The position numbers and the translations under genes are program-made. DNA of 64,000 nt from Pleodorina starrii (taxonomy: Eukaryota; Chlorophyta; Chlorophyceae; Chlamydomonadales; Volvocaceae): positions 2,356,001-2,420,000 of the forward strand of contig BRXU01000018.1 in the NCBI GenBank assembly GCA_030267565.1, in the 5' to 3' direction. The notes below the pieces were generated by a model. That model did no database searches. It worked only from the letters and a program-made list of their open reading frames with translations, and had not been told where the DNA came from. Below are positions 51,894 through 63,347 of the stretch, piece after piece (position 1 is the stretch's first letter; every line of letters starts with the position of its first letter).

Positions 51894-54800
51894 ATGGGCA
51901 AGCTGGTGCCCAGGAGGCCTGCGCCGGCGCAGGCAGTCCCCAGCTTCGAAGCTGATGTTCACAATATCATTGACAAATTTGTTTTAAAGGTAGGTTGCTC
52001 TTCCAGTGAAGTCTGTTGAACCAGCGAGTTCGAACGGAGTCTTACGAAATTGGTTGCGCAGGTCCAAGGCGGGGCTCCTCTACGTTTTGTTACTTTCAAG
52101 GAATTATGGAGAATAAATACCTTTTCATTTATCCACCAGGTACGCTCTGTCACCACCGAAGACCCGCCCGCAACCCCGCATCTAACCCACGATGCTCGGT
52201 GCATGCACTGCAGGCAGTGCCACTAAATTTACCTGCACGGGACTACTTGCAGCTACTGTATGCGGTGGCCCTAAACCGCCTGGCCGACGCTAGCCCATAC
52301 CTCGACTACCGGCCCGACCCTGGCGAAGAAGACCCCACCGCCGCTGACCCTTCAGCAGCGGGAGCGGAGGCGCAGGACCATGCGCTGGCAGGGAAGCCAA
52401 AACGGGATCGCTCCGGGGCTCGGGCAGCCGCAGCCGGCGCCGCGAAGCATGCCCCGCAGGCACACGGTCCGGCGCCTACCGCTACCGACGACGCTGCTGG
52501 GCCTAACGGTGGCGGCGCCGTAGGTGGCGGCGGCGCAGGCGGCTGCGCGCCTGAGGAGGATCCTGTGGTCCCGGAGTACGACCTCCTGGCCCACTTGGAC
52601 GAGCTGCTGGCTGGGGAGCCGCTGCTCGATGATTACCCAAATCACCTTGGGGTCCCGAATCCCTACCAGCAACAGGGGGCCCTGGCCCTCCCACCGCTGG
52701 GGGGTCAGCACCAGCAGGCGCTGCAACACGCACCCGAGGCCGGACCGCGGCTGCCGCCAGTTGTGTCCGGGGACATGCACCGCCACCACCACCACCACCA
52801 GACGGACCAGCCCGGGGCACCGCCGCTGCCGCCTCGGCTGCAGCAGCATCACCATTCTCAACAGCACCCGCAGCACCAGCAGCACGGGGCGGGTGAGGAG
52901 GAGCTCATTTGGCGGGAGGTGCACGGCGGCGGCCCGCTGGCGGTAGTAGCCTCGGACCACCACCCGGCGATGAGCGGTGCGGATCACGACCTCGGCCACG
53001 CCAACGGCCAGGTCCAGGTCCAGGGAGGGCAGCAGGCCTGCGCGCAGCTGCTGCCCGCTGCGATGCTGCCGGGCGCGGTGCCAGTCGGCTTGGACTGGGG
53101 CCCGGGGCCGGGCGCGGAGGACGACTACGACGAGGCCGGACCCAGCACCCACGCCGCCGCCGCGCCGCTGGCCGCCGCGGGCTGGGTTTTCACGGGGGCT
53201 GGGGTGGGGTCCTCCGTCCAGCACCCGCAGGAACAGCAGGGAGGGCACGGAGGGGAGCCAACGGCGGCTTCGTACAATGGCGGCGAAGCAACAGCTCCAG
53301 GAATGGCGTTTGCCGCGGTGATGGCGGTTGGCAACGAGCCGTCGGCGCTGCCCGCCCCACCTTCATTCTCCTCGGAGCTGGCGCCGTATGCCCTGGGACT
53401 GGACGCCGATGCCACCGCCGTTGCGGCGGCAGCGGCTAACGGCGATGGCGATGGTGGCGGGCTGCCGACGGGGACGCCCGCCTCGACGTTCGACCCGCTC
53501 GAGGCGTTGGGCCTGGGCCCTATGTCGCCCGGCCGGAGCTGCGGCTTCTCTCCGTTGCGCGGGACGGTGATGCCGTCGCCACTCAAGGGGCTGTTGTCAT
53601 CGCCGCTGTCGAGGCCTACCGGGCAGCTGGGCGCGGGGCTGCCGCAGCTGCTCCTGCCGCGCGGCCCGGGGGGCGACGCGGCCTCGTTGAGCCTTCCGGC
53701 GCTGCCTCCGCTGCCCCTACCGCTGCCCCTACCGCTGCCAGGGCCGGGTCTGCCTGTTGTCCATACAGACGGCATCGGATCCGCTACTGGCTCCGCTGAC
53801 TGGTCCCACCCCCAGCACCCCCAGCCCCATGCTCCCCTCGTGCTGGAGCCCACGCGGTCGGAGGCGCCCTTCCCCCTGGAGGCGCGGCAGCCCCAGTGCT
53901 CCGGACCGCTGCCGCTGCAGCCGCTGCCTAGCGGTGCCCCTGCCCTGGTTGCGACTGCGGCCGAGGATGGAGGGAGAGGACCCGCCGGGCTTGGTGGGGA
54001 TGGACCCCCACCCGGGTCTTGGTACCCCCGAGTCGGCGATCAGCAGGGTCTGCTGCAGCCGCAGCCGCCACCCGGTGGTGTGGCCGGTGCCGACGACAAC
54101 GTCGCCGCGGAGCTGCGGGTCGGGGCGTTCCGCGGGGCTGCGCCGTCGGACGGGGCTTGCGGCGGCGGGACAGCCCGGGAGCCGCCGCCGCTTACTGGGG
54201 CGGCCTCGGCGGGGAGGCCCCTCGCCCTGCCTGCGCCTTCCGGTGGAGTGTCCACTGGGGGGACTGGCGAGGTGGTGGCGGCGGCAGGTGCGGCGGTCCT
54301 GGCGGTGACGACGGCCTCAGCGCTCGTGTCGGCGGCGCAATCTGGACCAGTTGCTGCGACGATGCAGCCCGCGGCGCCAAACCCCATCGCTGCCGCCTTG
54401 GCCACCGCGCGTGTCGACGATGCGGCGAATCCATCGGGGACGGACGGCGCGCCAACAGCTTTCGCCGGCACGGATGCCGCCCTCCCTTTGGCGCTGACCG
54501 CTGGCGGGGCGGGACATCGCATCTCCGCGGTTATGGCCGCGGATGCAGATGCGGACGCGCCGCCGCCGCCGCCGCCCCTGCCGGCGGCGCTGCCGCCGCC
54601 GGGTCCCGACGTCCCGCTGGCCGCGCGCGCCGGGGCCATCTTCGCCGTGTACTGCTTGTACGGCACGCAGCTGTGCCAGCCTGCCGTACGTGTGTACGTG
54701 CCTCTTCCGCTGCTGAGCTCGCTGACTGAGACGGTCCGTGAGGCGGCGGCTGCCGGGCTGAGGGACCTGGTGGCGGTTGTGAGGGTGAGTGGCTGGGTGG

Positions 54801-57800
54801 GTTGGGTGGGCTGAGGGAGGGAACGGGGGGCGGAGCTTCAAGAGGCGATGCGGCCTATGCAAGGCTGCGCGGAAGCTGCTGGCGGGGGGAGCTGCTGGGT
54901 CCTCCGGGCTCACGGGCCAGGGAGTGCCGGTACAGCGGCCTGCTGGCAGGTGGGTTGCCGTTCCCGCGATCCCGTCTCGTCCTGCAGCTCAGCCGTCTTG
55001 CGCGCGCACCTGGTCCCGAGCTGCCTTGCGCGTCAGGAAGCGCGGCGACGTGAGGTTGCAGTCCACCGGCTGCGACGGACGGCTCTCCGCTTTCCGCCCA
55101 CTTGACCTTGTGACGGCCCTCGCCACCCTATCGTTAATCGCTGGCCTGCGCTGGCAGCCACACGCACCCCCGGTTGCTGATGCGGCCTGGACGCCTGCCC
55201 CCTCTGGCTCTTTCCCTCCCCTCCCGCCGCTCCCCCTTCAGGACCTGTGGCGCAAGGGCGTGCTGGTGCCCGGCGGCGTGGTCCGCTACCCGGGGGCCAC
55301 CACCCCCCGCCCCGGTCCCAGCCAGCGACCCAACGGAGCGGTGCCGCTGGGACTCATGGCAGCCCGCGCAGCGCTGGCGAGCGGCTCCGGAGCCGGCCCC
55401 GGCTGCTCGTCGCGGTTCGGCGGCAGCAGCTCCGCCACCGCCTCCGCCTTCAACGCCGTGCTGGTGTCCAACCCGGTCCTCCGTCAGGCGCTGCTGCACC
55501 TCCGCACAGCGCTGCCCATGCTGGCAGATATGGAGGCCTTGGAGCGCATGTGTGACCAGTACGGAGAGCAGCGAGCGGCGATATTCAGCGGCGGCGGCGG
55601 CGGGGGCGGGGGCGGAGCCGGCGGCGTGATTCCGGAGGTGCTGTTCGAGTCGCGCGTGGGCGGCGACGTTAGGCGGGCGGTGCGGGAGATGTTTGCGGGG
55701 GTGCTGAGGGCGCTGCGGCGGCCGCCGGCGCACCGGCGGCGAGCGGAGGAGAAGCGCCGGCAGCGTGAGGCGGAGGCGGCGGCTGCGGCGGAGGAGGCGG
55801 CGCGTGCGGCCGCGGCGGCGGCGGCGGCGCCGCCGACGGTGGCGGAGGCGCTTGCGGCGGTGGCGGCGCGGCCGCCGACGTTTATGCGGCGACGGGTGGC
55901 GGGGGAGCTTGGCGCGCTGATGCGGAGGCGCGCCGTGCAGCAGCAGCAGCAGCAGCAGGCGGGCGGGGAGGCGGCGGCAGGCGGCGGCCTGGGGCCCTTT
56001 GCCGGCGGCGGTCTTGGAGGGGCGGCGCGTTGGGGCCCCATCGGTGGTGGCGGGCGGCAGCAGCAGCAGCAGCGGGTGGTCGTCATCCGCCACAGGTGAG
56101 TGTGTGGGCAGCTGGTTGGGGCGTCACCCTGGTTGAGGGGTCGTAGTGGCCGGCGCCTCGACTGCGCAGATCGGCTCACTGCACGGCACGGCACGGCACA
56201 GGACTGTAGTGTGCACGCACAGAGCCTGCCCGCGTGGCGTCACCACTGATAGGGCCAGGAGTGATGCGATGTGTGGGTCCGGTCCCACTGCCAATCGTTC
56301 ATGGACATGGCGGTGGCGGTGCTGGGCGGGCGGGCTGCCTGCGCGCACAGAAGCGGCGCAGTGTTACGTCCCCAGGTTTGGTCCGCTCGCTTGTCAGCCA
56401 GCAGCCGCGGCGTGGGAGGTCCGCAACAGCGTGGGAGGTCCGCTGCGCTGTGAGGTGTTGGTCGGGACGCTGCACATCCAAAGGTGTCTCCCCCCCCGGC
56501 ATGCTGTTGTCCAGCGGACCCAAGCAGCTCCTCGGGTCGGGGGTGATGGACGCCGACGGAGGCGCGCACAAGCCCGCGCGGTAGCCCTCGCGGCGGCAGC
56601 GGGGCGCGTACACGCACCGGGCTTGGACCCTCCGCTAGCCGCGCCTTTTGCCTGACCCCTCTCATTAACCGCCTGACCCACATCCCGCCCCCGGCCCCTC
56701 CACCCCCGCCCAATTCTCCCATCCCTCTCGCCGCCTCCGTTCCTCCACTGCGGTATCATCTGAAGTACCTCCCATACCTTTGCGCCATACATTGCCGGGC
56801 TCGTCCGCCAACGTCGCCTCCGTTCCTCCGCCGCGGTTCCCCCATTCGTGCCCCTCCCATCCACTCAGGAGCGAGCTGGCCTCTGCCGGGCTGTTGGGCG
56901 ATGAGGCGAGTCGGGGCCCTGCGCTGCCCGGTGTGCCGGTCCGGGTGCTGCAGGCGGAGGCGGCGAGGCGGCAGCGCGTGCAGAGTGTGGCAGACACCTG
57001 GCTCACCCGTCACGACCGACTCATGGCGGGGGAGCAGGGAGCCGGGGAGGGAGCGGGCGAGGGCGGGAGCGGGAGCGGGGCGACGAGACAGCACCGGCAG
57101 CGGCAGCCCGCAAGTCAGGGGCGGGAAAGGTCAGCAGGGGCGGCGGCGCGGGCCCGCAAGGACGCACCGGCGGCCGCCTTTGAGGCTGGCGGCGCCGGCA
57201 TTGATGCGCCGGGCGGAGATGGGGCTGAGGGCGATGATGGGGACGACGATTTCGACGTCGATGCGGAGCTGGAGGCGGCCTTTGCCGAGATGGAGGCGGC
57301 TGCGGATGCGCCGATTGGGAAGAACCACACCGCAGCACCCGCAGCACCCGCAGCAGCGGTAGCACCCGCAGGAGCAGCGGGAGGGCCGTCACGAGCCACG
57401 GGTCGCGGCGGCCGCGGCAGGGGCGGCAGGGGTCGGGGCGTGGGCGCGCGCGGCGGCGGCGGCCGGGCCGGGTCCTGCCGCAGAGGCGACGGTGACGCCG
57501 CGGACCTGAGCGACGTGGAGGAAGAGCAGGCCGCTGCCGCTGCAGCCGACGGCGGCGGCAGCGGCGGCGGTGGTCGCGGTCGTGGTGGCTCCGTGCTTCC
57601 GCCCCTGTCGGACGTGCACCCGCAACTGAGCGTGATGTGCGCCGGGGTGCCGGGCAGCATGGACACACGCGCCCGCGTCATCAGCTGCGGCTGCGACGCC
57701 TGCGCCACCGCCACGGCGTTCGCCACCGGCGGCGGCGACGACGCAGCCGCAGCAGCCGGTCGGCAGCAGGCGAGAACGCAGTTCCCTGCTGCGGACTGGC

Positions 57801-58870
57801 CGGAGCACTGCGGGCTGGCGGGCGGACGAAAGCGGTGGCAGACGCTGGTCCAGGTGGTGGTGCCGGATGACGAGGCGGGGCCGGACCCGGAGGCTGTGCG
57901 GAGGCCCTCCCTGGAGGCGTTTCTGCGCCGCAGCGGACTGGCGCTGGGACGTAAGACGACGGCGACCGGCGCCGCCGCCGCCACCGCTGGAGACGCTGCC
58001 GGCGCCGAGAACGGTGGCGGCGCCGGCGGCCGCGGCCGCGGCAGGGGCCGTGGCCGTGGCGGCAAGCAGCCGGGGGCTGAGGGGGGCCGGGGACGGGCAG
58101 GCGGACGCGGCCGAGGACGAGGTAGGGGCCGCCGCAAGCGCGCCCTCCCGGCCGATGAGCAACTGGATACGGAGGAGGAGGAGGAGGAGGGGCTGGGGAC
58201 TTCTGGCAGCGAGGGTGGCGAGGGTCGTGAGGGCGAAAACGACGCAGATGGTTTCCGTGCGGAGGAGGTGCAGATTGGTGCGGGCAGTGGCACAGCACCC
58301 AGGAAGCGCCAAAGGAGGCAATCTTCGGGTCAAGGAGCACCCGAGCACAGCCCGGACGAGGGCCCGGGTGCCGCGGCGACCGTGGACGCCCGTCGCCCCG
58401 CCGGACGGGGCCGCTGCGGCCGTCTGGAGGCTGGCGTCGCAGCCTCCGGCGGGATGCATCCGAACTCCGGTGTCGGCGGCGGCGTCATGGGTGGTGGCGG
58501 CGGCTTCACGGGTGGTGGCGGTGGCGGCGGCGGCTTCTGGCTGCACTCTGACGGCGACGAGCTGCTGGAGGAGCTGGGCGGGGTGGATGCGGAGCTCATT
58601 CGGCAGACGCGGCTGGCGTTGCAGGCGCAGCGGGAGGCGATGGAGATGCTTCGGGGGCTGCGGCCGGCACCACCGCCGCCACCGCTCCCGCGGCTGCCGC
58701 CTCTGCCACAGCCACAGCCATGGCAAACCTTGGGCGCCGCGGTGCTGCCTCTGGCAGCGGCACCTGTGAAGGGGGTCGGTGCCGCCCGTGTGGACGAGCT
58801 GGGGGCCGGCGGGTCAGCGACTGCGGCCGCGCGTCCGCCTCTCGCGGCGCCGGTTGCTGCGCCGATTGCC

Positions 58871-58903
<33 letters not shown>

Positions 58904-59497
58904 CGGCGGCCGCAGCAGCAGCGAGCCAAGCCGGAGCCGGGCCCGGCGGACGGGGCGCAGACGTCGCTGTTGCCGTCGCCGGCCAGAAAGCGGCGCGCCT
59001 GCCGTCCGGGGCCCGACGGCAGCCCCGCGGTAGCAGGCCTGCAGGCATCCGACTGCGTCACGGGAGCAGGGCGGCCGGCAACCGCGGCTCCTGCTGCCAA
59101 GCGCCAGCGGCGCGCGGCGCAGCGGCCCACAGCTGCCGGCGCGAGGGTGGACGAGGCAAAGTCAATATCGCGCACAGGGGGCGCTGATCCGGGGCCGCCC
59201 AAAGGCTGGAATGTGTTGTTGGGCGCCGGTGCGGTGGCCCCGGCGCTTGGCGGGTTTGGCCGGGGTCCCGTGGAGGTCTTCTCGGGCAGTGGGGATTGCG
59301 CCAGGGGTGACGGCGGGCTGCTTCTCGGCGGCGCCGCTTCCACTGCCGCGGCCGCTGTTCCAAGTACGGGGCAGGTGGAGGAACCCGGGGAGCTAAATGT
59401 CACAGCCGGGGCGGAGGCGGCGGAGGACGAGGACGACCTCGCTGACTTTGACGCCATGTTTGCTGCGCTCAAGAACCTGAAGGGCGGCGGCTCATAG
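51894..59497 (+). CDS. SNAPC1/SNAP43-like subunit of the snRNA-activating complex, enlarged
   Basis: Subunit of SNAPc, which binds the proximal sequence element of snRNA genes for RNA polymerases II and III. Exons: 51894-51989, 52062-52139, 52214-54784, 55242-56095, 56869-59497, giving 2075 residues. The conserved N-terminal module is present in pieces: FEADVHNIIDKFVL, LRFVTFKELWRINTFSFIH, LPARDYLQLLYAVALNRLAD, then after about 720 residues of Gly/Pro/Ala/His/Gln-rich sequence AIFAVYCLYGTQLCQPAVRV, which matches the SNAP43 block ending in YGLYNTQLCQP. Next come LWRKGVLVPGG, helices around LRQALLHLRTALPML, and an Arg/Glu/Ala coiled stretch. The junction 56095/56869 (CACAG donor GTGAGT, acceptor CACTCAG) keeps phase and adds 876 codons with RGRGRGRGGK-type runs and polyglutamine. 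Reading through without that splice would stop at 56099. The family call is good; the C-terminal extension is less sure. Confidence 0.8.
56729..56845 (+). repeat. Dispersed GC-rich repeat, copies C and D in tandem
   Basis: Copy C (56729-56760) and copy D (from 56811) both carry CCTCCGTTCCTCC-CGCGGT-like sequence and are about 82 bases apart. They resemble copies A and B elsewhere in the window. Both lie in the last intron of the SNAPC1-like gene, just before its acceptor at 56868. Confidence 0.5.
58879..58902 (+). repeat. Coding CAG microsatellite (polyglutamine)
   Basis: Eight consecutive CAG triplets inside the last exon of the SNAPC1-like gene encode a glutamine run. Shorter coding CAG runs occur near 55938 and 56058, and a CAC run encoding five histidines lies near 52786. 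Confidence 0.8.
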
Positions 59498-60410
59498 TTG
59501 TGAGCCACCATTGCTGCCGCATAGCGGTCCTGTGTGTCGGACACTGATCAACGGGCTGTATCACTTAGGAGGGGCTCTGCTGTGTTAGGCCCGTGGGTTT
59601 CTGCGTTGGGTAACAGCTGATATGCCGCCTTAGATGCAACATGGTGTGTATCCTTCGAGGCTTCGAACGAACGAGGCGCCGGACTCGCTTGCCGTGCGTA
59701 CATATGCCGCTGGCGAAGGACAGGAAACCCGGGTTTGGTGGGGCAGGTGCAAGGAGGGAGGTGCCGCAGGCCCCCCGAGTCACTGTACCTGCCCTGCATC
59801 GCTTGAGCACTGTGACAGGGGGATTGTTACGTAGGTGCTGCGGATTAGGGGTCGGATGTAACTTGTTGGTGGTAGCAAGTAGGCTGTGGCAGGTAGGCGG
59901 GTAGGCTGCGGTACGACACGTCAGTTGACTGAGCGTAAACGTTCCTTGCAGTGAGCGGTATGGATGCAGTCCTAGCCGAGCGGGCGTCAAGTGATCTGAC
60001 GGTGAACTGAACGCCTCGCCCTCCTGGATGCTTGGCGAAGTTACAGCCCTTGTGTGCCATGTACGGTAACTGCAATGCCAGATCGCTTGGGCATCGACAT
60101 GCTAAGGCATCAGTCAGACGGGGGATTCCGCGCCGCTATAGCTCGACTGCGTAGAGATTTGTTGGCGCGTTCCGTCAGGTTCCGTGTTTGCGCTCCAGAC
60201 GGTTGTGCATCATAGTAACCATACCGTGTGCGCATGTGCTCGTTGCGGGCACGCGCTAGCCCAGGGCTGTAGCTCTGTCGATTTCACAACGGCGCTGGCA
60301 GTTGTTATTCATACATGCATACAATATGCCACACGACAGCGCCCCATCCCCGACTCAATACCGCTTGTCGGGATGCCAGGGCTACCACCTTCGGCTGTTC
60401 CCCCACGTCA
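59498..60410. other. 3' region of the SNAPC1-like gene
   Basis: No gene is apparent. TGTAA at 59857-59861, about 360 bases after the stop codon, is a good candidate poly(A) signal. The stretch ends at the target-site duplication of the neighbouring transposon. Confidence 0.45.
59857..59861 (+). other. Poly(A) signal TGTAA for the SNAPC1-like gene
   Basis: TGTAA on the plus strand about 360 bases after the TAG stop, in AT-richer sequence typical of volvocine 3' ends. Confidence 0.5.
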
Positions 60411-60418
60411 ATCGCACC
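60411..60418. repeat. Target-site duplication, left copy
   Basis: ATCGCACC abuts the left inverted repeat and is repeated exactly after the right inverted repeat. The last C may belong to either the duplication or the element, so the duplication is 7 or 8 bases. Confidence 0.8.
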
Positions 60419-60597
60419 AGAGGGTACTCACGGGGGTCGATTTCGGGTATCCGATACACGGCCCGTGTCACGGCGACATGTAACGGAAAACCTATTTTGC
60501 GTAACGGTTTGGTATTAACGAGTATCCGTTTCGGGGCATTAAGAATTGGATACTTGTAGCGGTCATTCTGAATTCGGGTGAGGGTAATCCTATGACC

Positions 60598-60681
60598 GGT
60601 CGGAAGAATCCGAACCTCGGTCGGAAGAATCCTAGACTCGGTCGGAAGGATCCTATACCCGGTCGGAAGAATCCTATCACT
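60598..60681 (+). repeat. Period-21 array inside the transposon, left
   Basis: Four units of 21 bases beginning GGTCGGAAGAATCCT start at 60598, 60619, 60640 and 60661. It lies about 180 bases inside the left inverted repeat. Confidence 0.85.
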
Positions 60682-61988
60682 GGCGTCGCGCATACGTTTC
60701 TTCAGCTCGTTCTTTCGATCTTAAAGCCAAAGATTTCTATTGGAGGAGCTTGATAACGGATCCAGCTGGAACTTGTTTCTTTGACCGCAACGACTTCTTC
60801 CGCTGTAGAGCCAGCGACAGCACGGCTACAGTGCTACAGCGCCATTTACAAAGAGGATGTCATTCTTTGCACTGCTGCCAGCAGTATTTTCTGTCCAGGA
60901 ATTTTCTTGTTGCGAGCCATTGGTTCGCTCAAGCTTGCACCAAGCTACAAGCATCCGAGATTTGTTCAGTCACAATGGTTCATGAGGAATACCGGTCTTT
61001 ACCGTGTTGCGGCCTTTATATTGAAACTCAAGCCTTGCGGGTCTGATCAGGTCTGGTCGTAAATTTTCCTTAGGGTCGGCCGAGTCCGCCGCACCTCTTT
61101 TTTTTGAGCTTTCTTTCACCATATATGCAAAGCATTATTGCATGTAATTGATTGTAGCGCGAAGGGCCACGTGCGAGAAGTTGCCGGACGGCCAAGCAAT
61201 GGGAGGGGAATGTCCCATTTCTCTTGCTAAGGAATGCTCAGCTAACACTGCTCCCGACTATGTCACAGTGGTCGCTTCAAAGTGAGCAATGGCGTACGAT
61301 CCGTACGACGGATAAAAGTTGTGTAATGGGAAAGGTGGGTTCAATGGGAAGTGAAATCATGGAAATTTCTTAACTTCCATAGTCGGCTGGTCAATGGAAA
61401 GACCCTCGAAGGGACGCTGCACCAATACTCCAGTTCCGTTTCCGCCAGGGCCGGTGTCCTGCGACAATTGCCCGCGAAATAGCGTATGGATGGGAGATCG
61501 ACGCGGACGTGCAACTTGTCCAGGCCCAGGCATGTTGCGCTTGCGACTTCCGCGTAGCGAACCATTGGTGCGTTTGTCTAGGTGTCCCTGTCATTCTCCA
61601 CCTCACACATTTTCCTGGCGGTACCGTCATCGCAAATAGCATAGCTTATGTATTTGGGCTTTATGCGCGACCTGGCGATGCGACGGTGCTTGCCGTCGAG
61701 CTCGACATCGTCACCGAGGGCATGGTTAGGGATGGTTCGACGTGTATGCTAGTGTCCGGAGGCAGTAATAAGTGCTTGGGTTGCGTGGGCATCGAGGGGA
61801 AGGTCGCAAAGGGAGTTGCTTGGCCAACCAAGACATAACCAACAACGGTAGCGAGGTTCCCCTGCGTTGACCAACCGCTACCTGTTACTGCGAAACCGAA
61901 AGCCGCTAATATCATTCCTATCTAAGCTTTGGAGTATCCAAAGCCCGGCTGCAAGAAACCGTTAGGCGGCGACGTTTCTCCGGTACCC

Positions 61989-62055
61989 GGTCGGAAGAAT
62001 CCTAACCTCGGCCGGAAGAATCCTAGACTTGGTCGGAAGAATCCTAGACTCGGTC
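61989..62055 (+). repeat. Period-21 array inside the transposon, right
   Basis: Three and a fraction copies of the same 21-base unit as in the left array start at 61989, 62010, 62031 and 62052, in the same orientation. It ends about 140 bases inside the right inverted repeat. Confidence 0.85.
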
Positions 62056-62196
62056 GCGGGTATCCGTTGAACGCCACGAGCTACCCGTTACAAAACAAGA
62101 TGAAATTTATCTTCAAAGTGATTTATTGATTAAGTCAGTACCAAGTAACCCGTGACACCACCCTTCCAGGAATCCGACCCCCGTGAGTACCCTCTG

Positions 62197-62204
62197 ATCG
62201 CACC
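62197..62204. repeat. Target-site duplication, right copy
   Basis: ATCGCACC follows the right terminal inverted repeat and is identical to 60411-60418. Confidence 0.8.
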
Positions 62205-63347
62205 TTCCTATCCGCATTCCGGAAGCATTCACCCACCTTTCTTGCCGCGTTGCCGGCACCGCGGCAACCACGGGACTTCGGCGGAAGTGTACTGACGCAT
62301 CGTGTTCAAGTCGTTTCAAGTTCCGTAAGCCGGCAGCTAGCTTTCATAACCCTTGTTGGCACATCGCTGTCGATTCGTTTTCCGCCAGGCTGTCGATACT
62401 GCTCGCACGCTCCGTTCACCCCCGCCGTTGTGGAGCCCCTTCGCCGGCGAGCTTCTTTTTGTTGGAAGTCACCGATATGGTAAACGGCAAGGGGAAAGGG
62501 ACTTCCCGATCAGGCCATGGGTTTGGACTGCCTCCGAGATCCTCACTGACAGTCGGTGTTTAAGAGGGGGGCTCCACTGACCGGCATGTTAGGGCTTGTT
62601 AGGGGCAAATTCGAAAGTTCTCGCAAGGCGCCTCGCCTTTCCTCAATCTCCAGCGGAAAGCATTAGGGGCTGGCGAGGAGCCATGCCGGGCTGCGCGGGC
62701 GGTAGCGACGGAAAACAGTCTTCTTCTGAGGAAGCTAAGGTCTGCTTCTGAATTCCGGCAGCTCAGATATGCTTGTTGCTGGCTCCTTAGAGTAGGATGT
62801 CGCCACACCCACCCGGGTGTTTCCACGCCAACAGTCTGCTACAATATGCAACTCAGCGTATATTAATGAATAAATGTTAGGGGCAGTGAAAATGTTTTTA
62901 GGATTCGGTGATTACAAGGGGAACCGGTTTTCACACCGGTTTTTAGAAGTGGGGCAGGTTCAGTTGAACGTTAGTACAGCAGGACTAACCGACATCAACT
63001 GGGCCCATTTGACTTTATCACTTCGTCACAAAATCCTATATACGAACTGAACTCTGGTTTGAGCCACTGTAGGACGCACTGAACAGATTCATACTCTGAC
63101 CGTATTCAGTACTGTAGGACGAACTGACAAGTACAAGAAAAACAGATTCACACGCGCGCACAAGTGCTATGGCATACTGGAATAATCGGCACAAACAGAT
63201 TTACACGCGCAAGTGTTGTGACATACTGGAATAGATGACTTGTACAATTTGACTTTAAACTGGTTCACACTGATTCACACGCACGCGCAAGTGTTGTGGC
63301 ATACTGGAATAGTTGACAAAATTAAGTTTGTACCCTGCACTGTAAGC
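62205..63347. other. Repeat-bearing region without a supportable gene
   Basis: Right of the transposon no exon is recognisable. A short inverted repeat around 62921-62943 (ACCGGTTTTCACACCGGTTT) could form a hairpin. From about 63060 the sequence is repetitive: the phrase ACTGTAGGACG occurs near 63066 and 63110, followed by the tandem units listed separately. Confidence 0.4.
63142..63316. repeat. Tandem repeat, three diverged units
   Basis: Three units containing CAGATTCACACGCG, CAAGTGTTGTG and CATACTGGAATA begin near 63142, 63194 and 63271, with variable spacing of about 52 and 77 bases. They precede the small open frame at 63348. Confidence 0.7.

Larger units (their letters stand above)
60418..62196. 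mobile_element. Non-autonomous DNA transposon, hAT-like ends
   Basis: The left end at 60418 reads CAGAGGGTACTCACGGGGGT inward. The right end at 62196 gives the same 20 bases on the opposite strand, and the perfect match extends to 22. ATCGCACC lies directly outside or overlapping the left end (60411-60418) and directly after the right end (62197-62204), which is a 7-8 base target-site duplication. The CAG-G start and the duplication size fit hAT-superfamily elements. The element is about 1.78 kb and I see no transposase; the open frames near 60750-61060 and 61509-61838 match no family I know. Two arrays of a 21-base unit lie near the two ends. AT content is higher than in the surrounding genes. 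The near-perfect inverted repeats and target duplication suggest recent insertion. Confidence 0.85.

Noticed and set aside
57115..58726. Two long minus-strand open frames (392 and 445 codons)
   Set aside because: Shadows of the Gly/Arg/Ala-rich last exon of the SNAPC1-like gene, made of Pro/Arg/Ser runs with no recognisable domain.
61509..61838. 109-codon open frame inside the transposon
   Set aside because: Too short and without transposase motifs. The element is better explained as non-autonomous.
60598..62055. CRISPR-like array (regular 21-base units)
   Set aside because: Units are contiguous with no unique spacers, lie within a eukaryotic transposon, and there are no cas genes.
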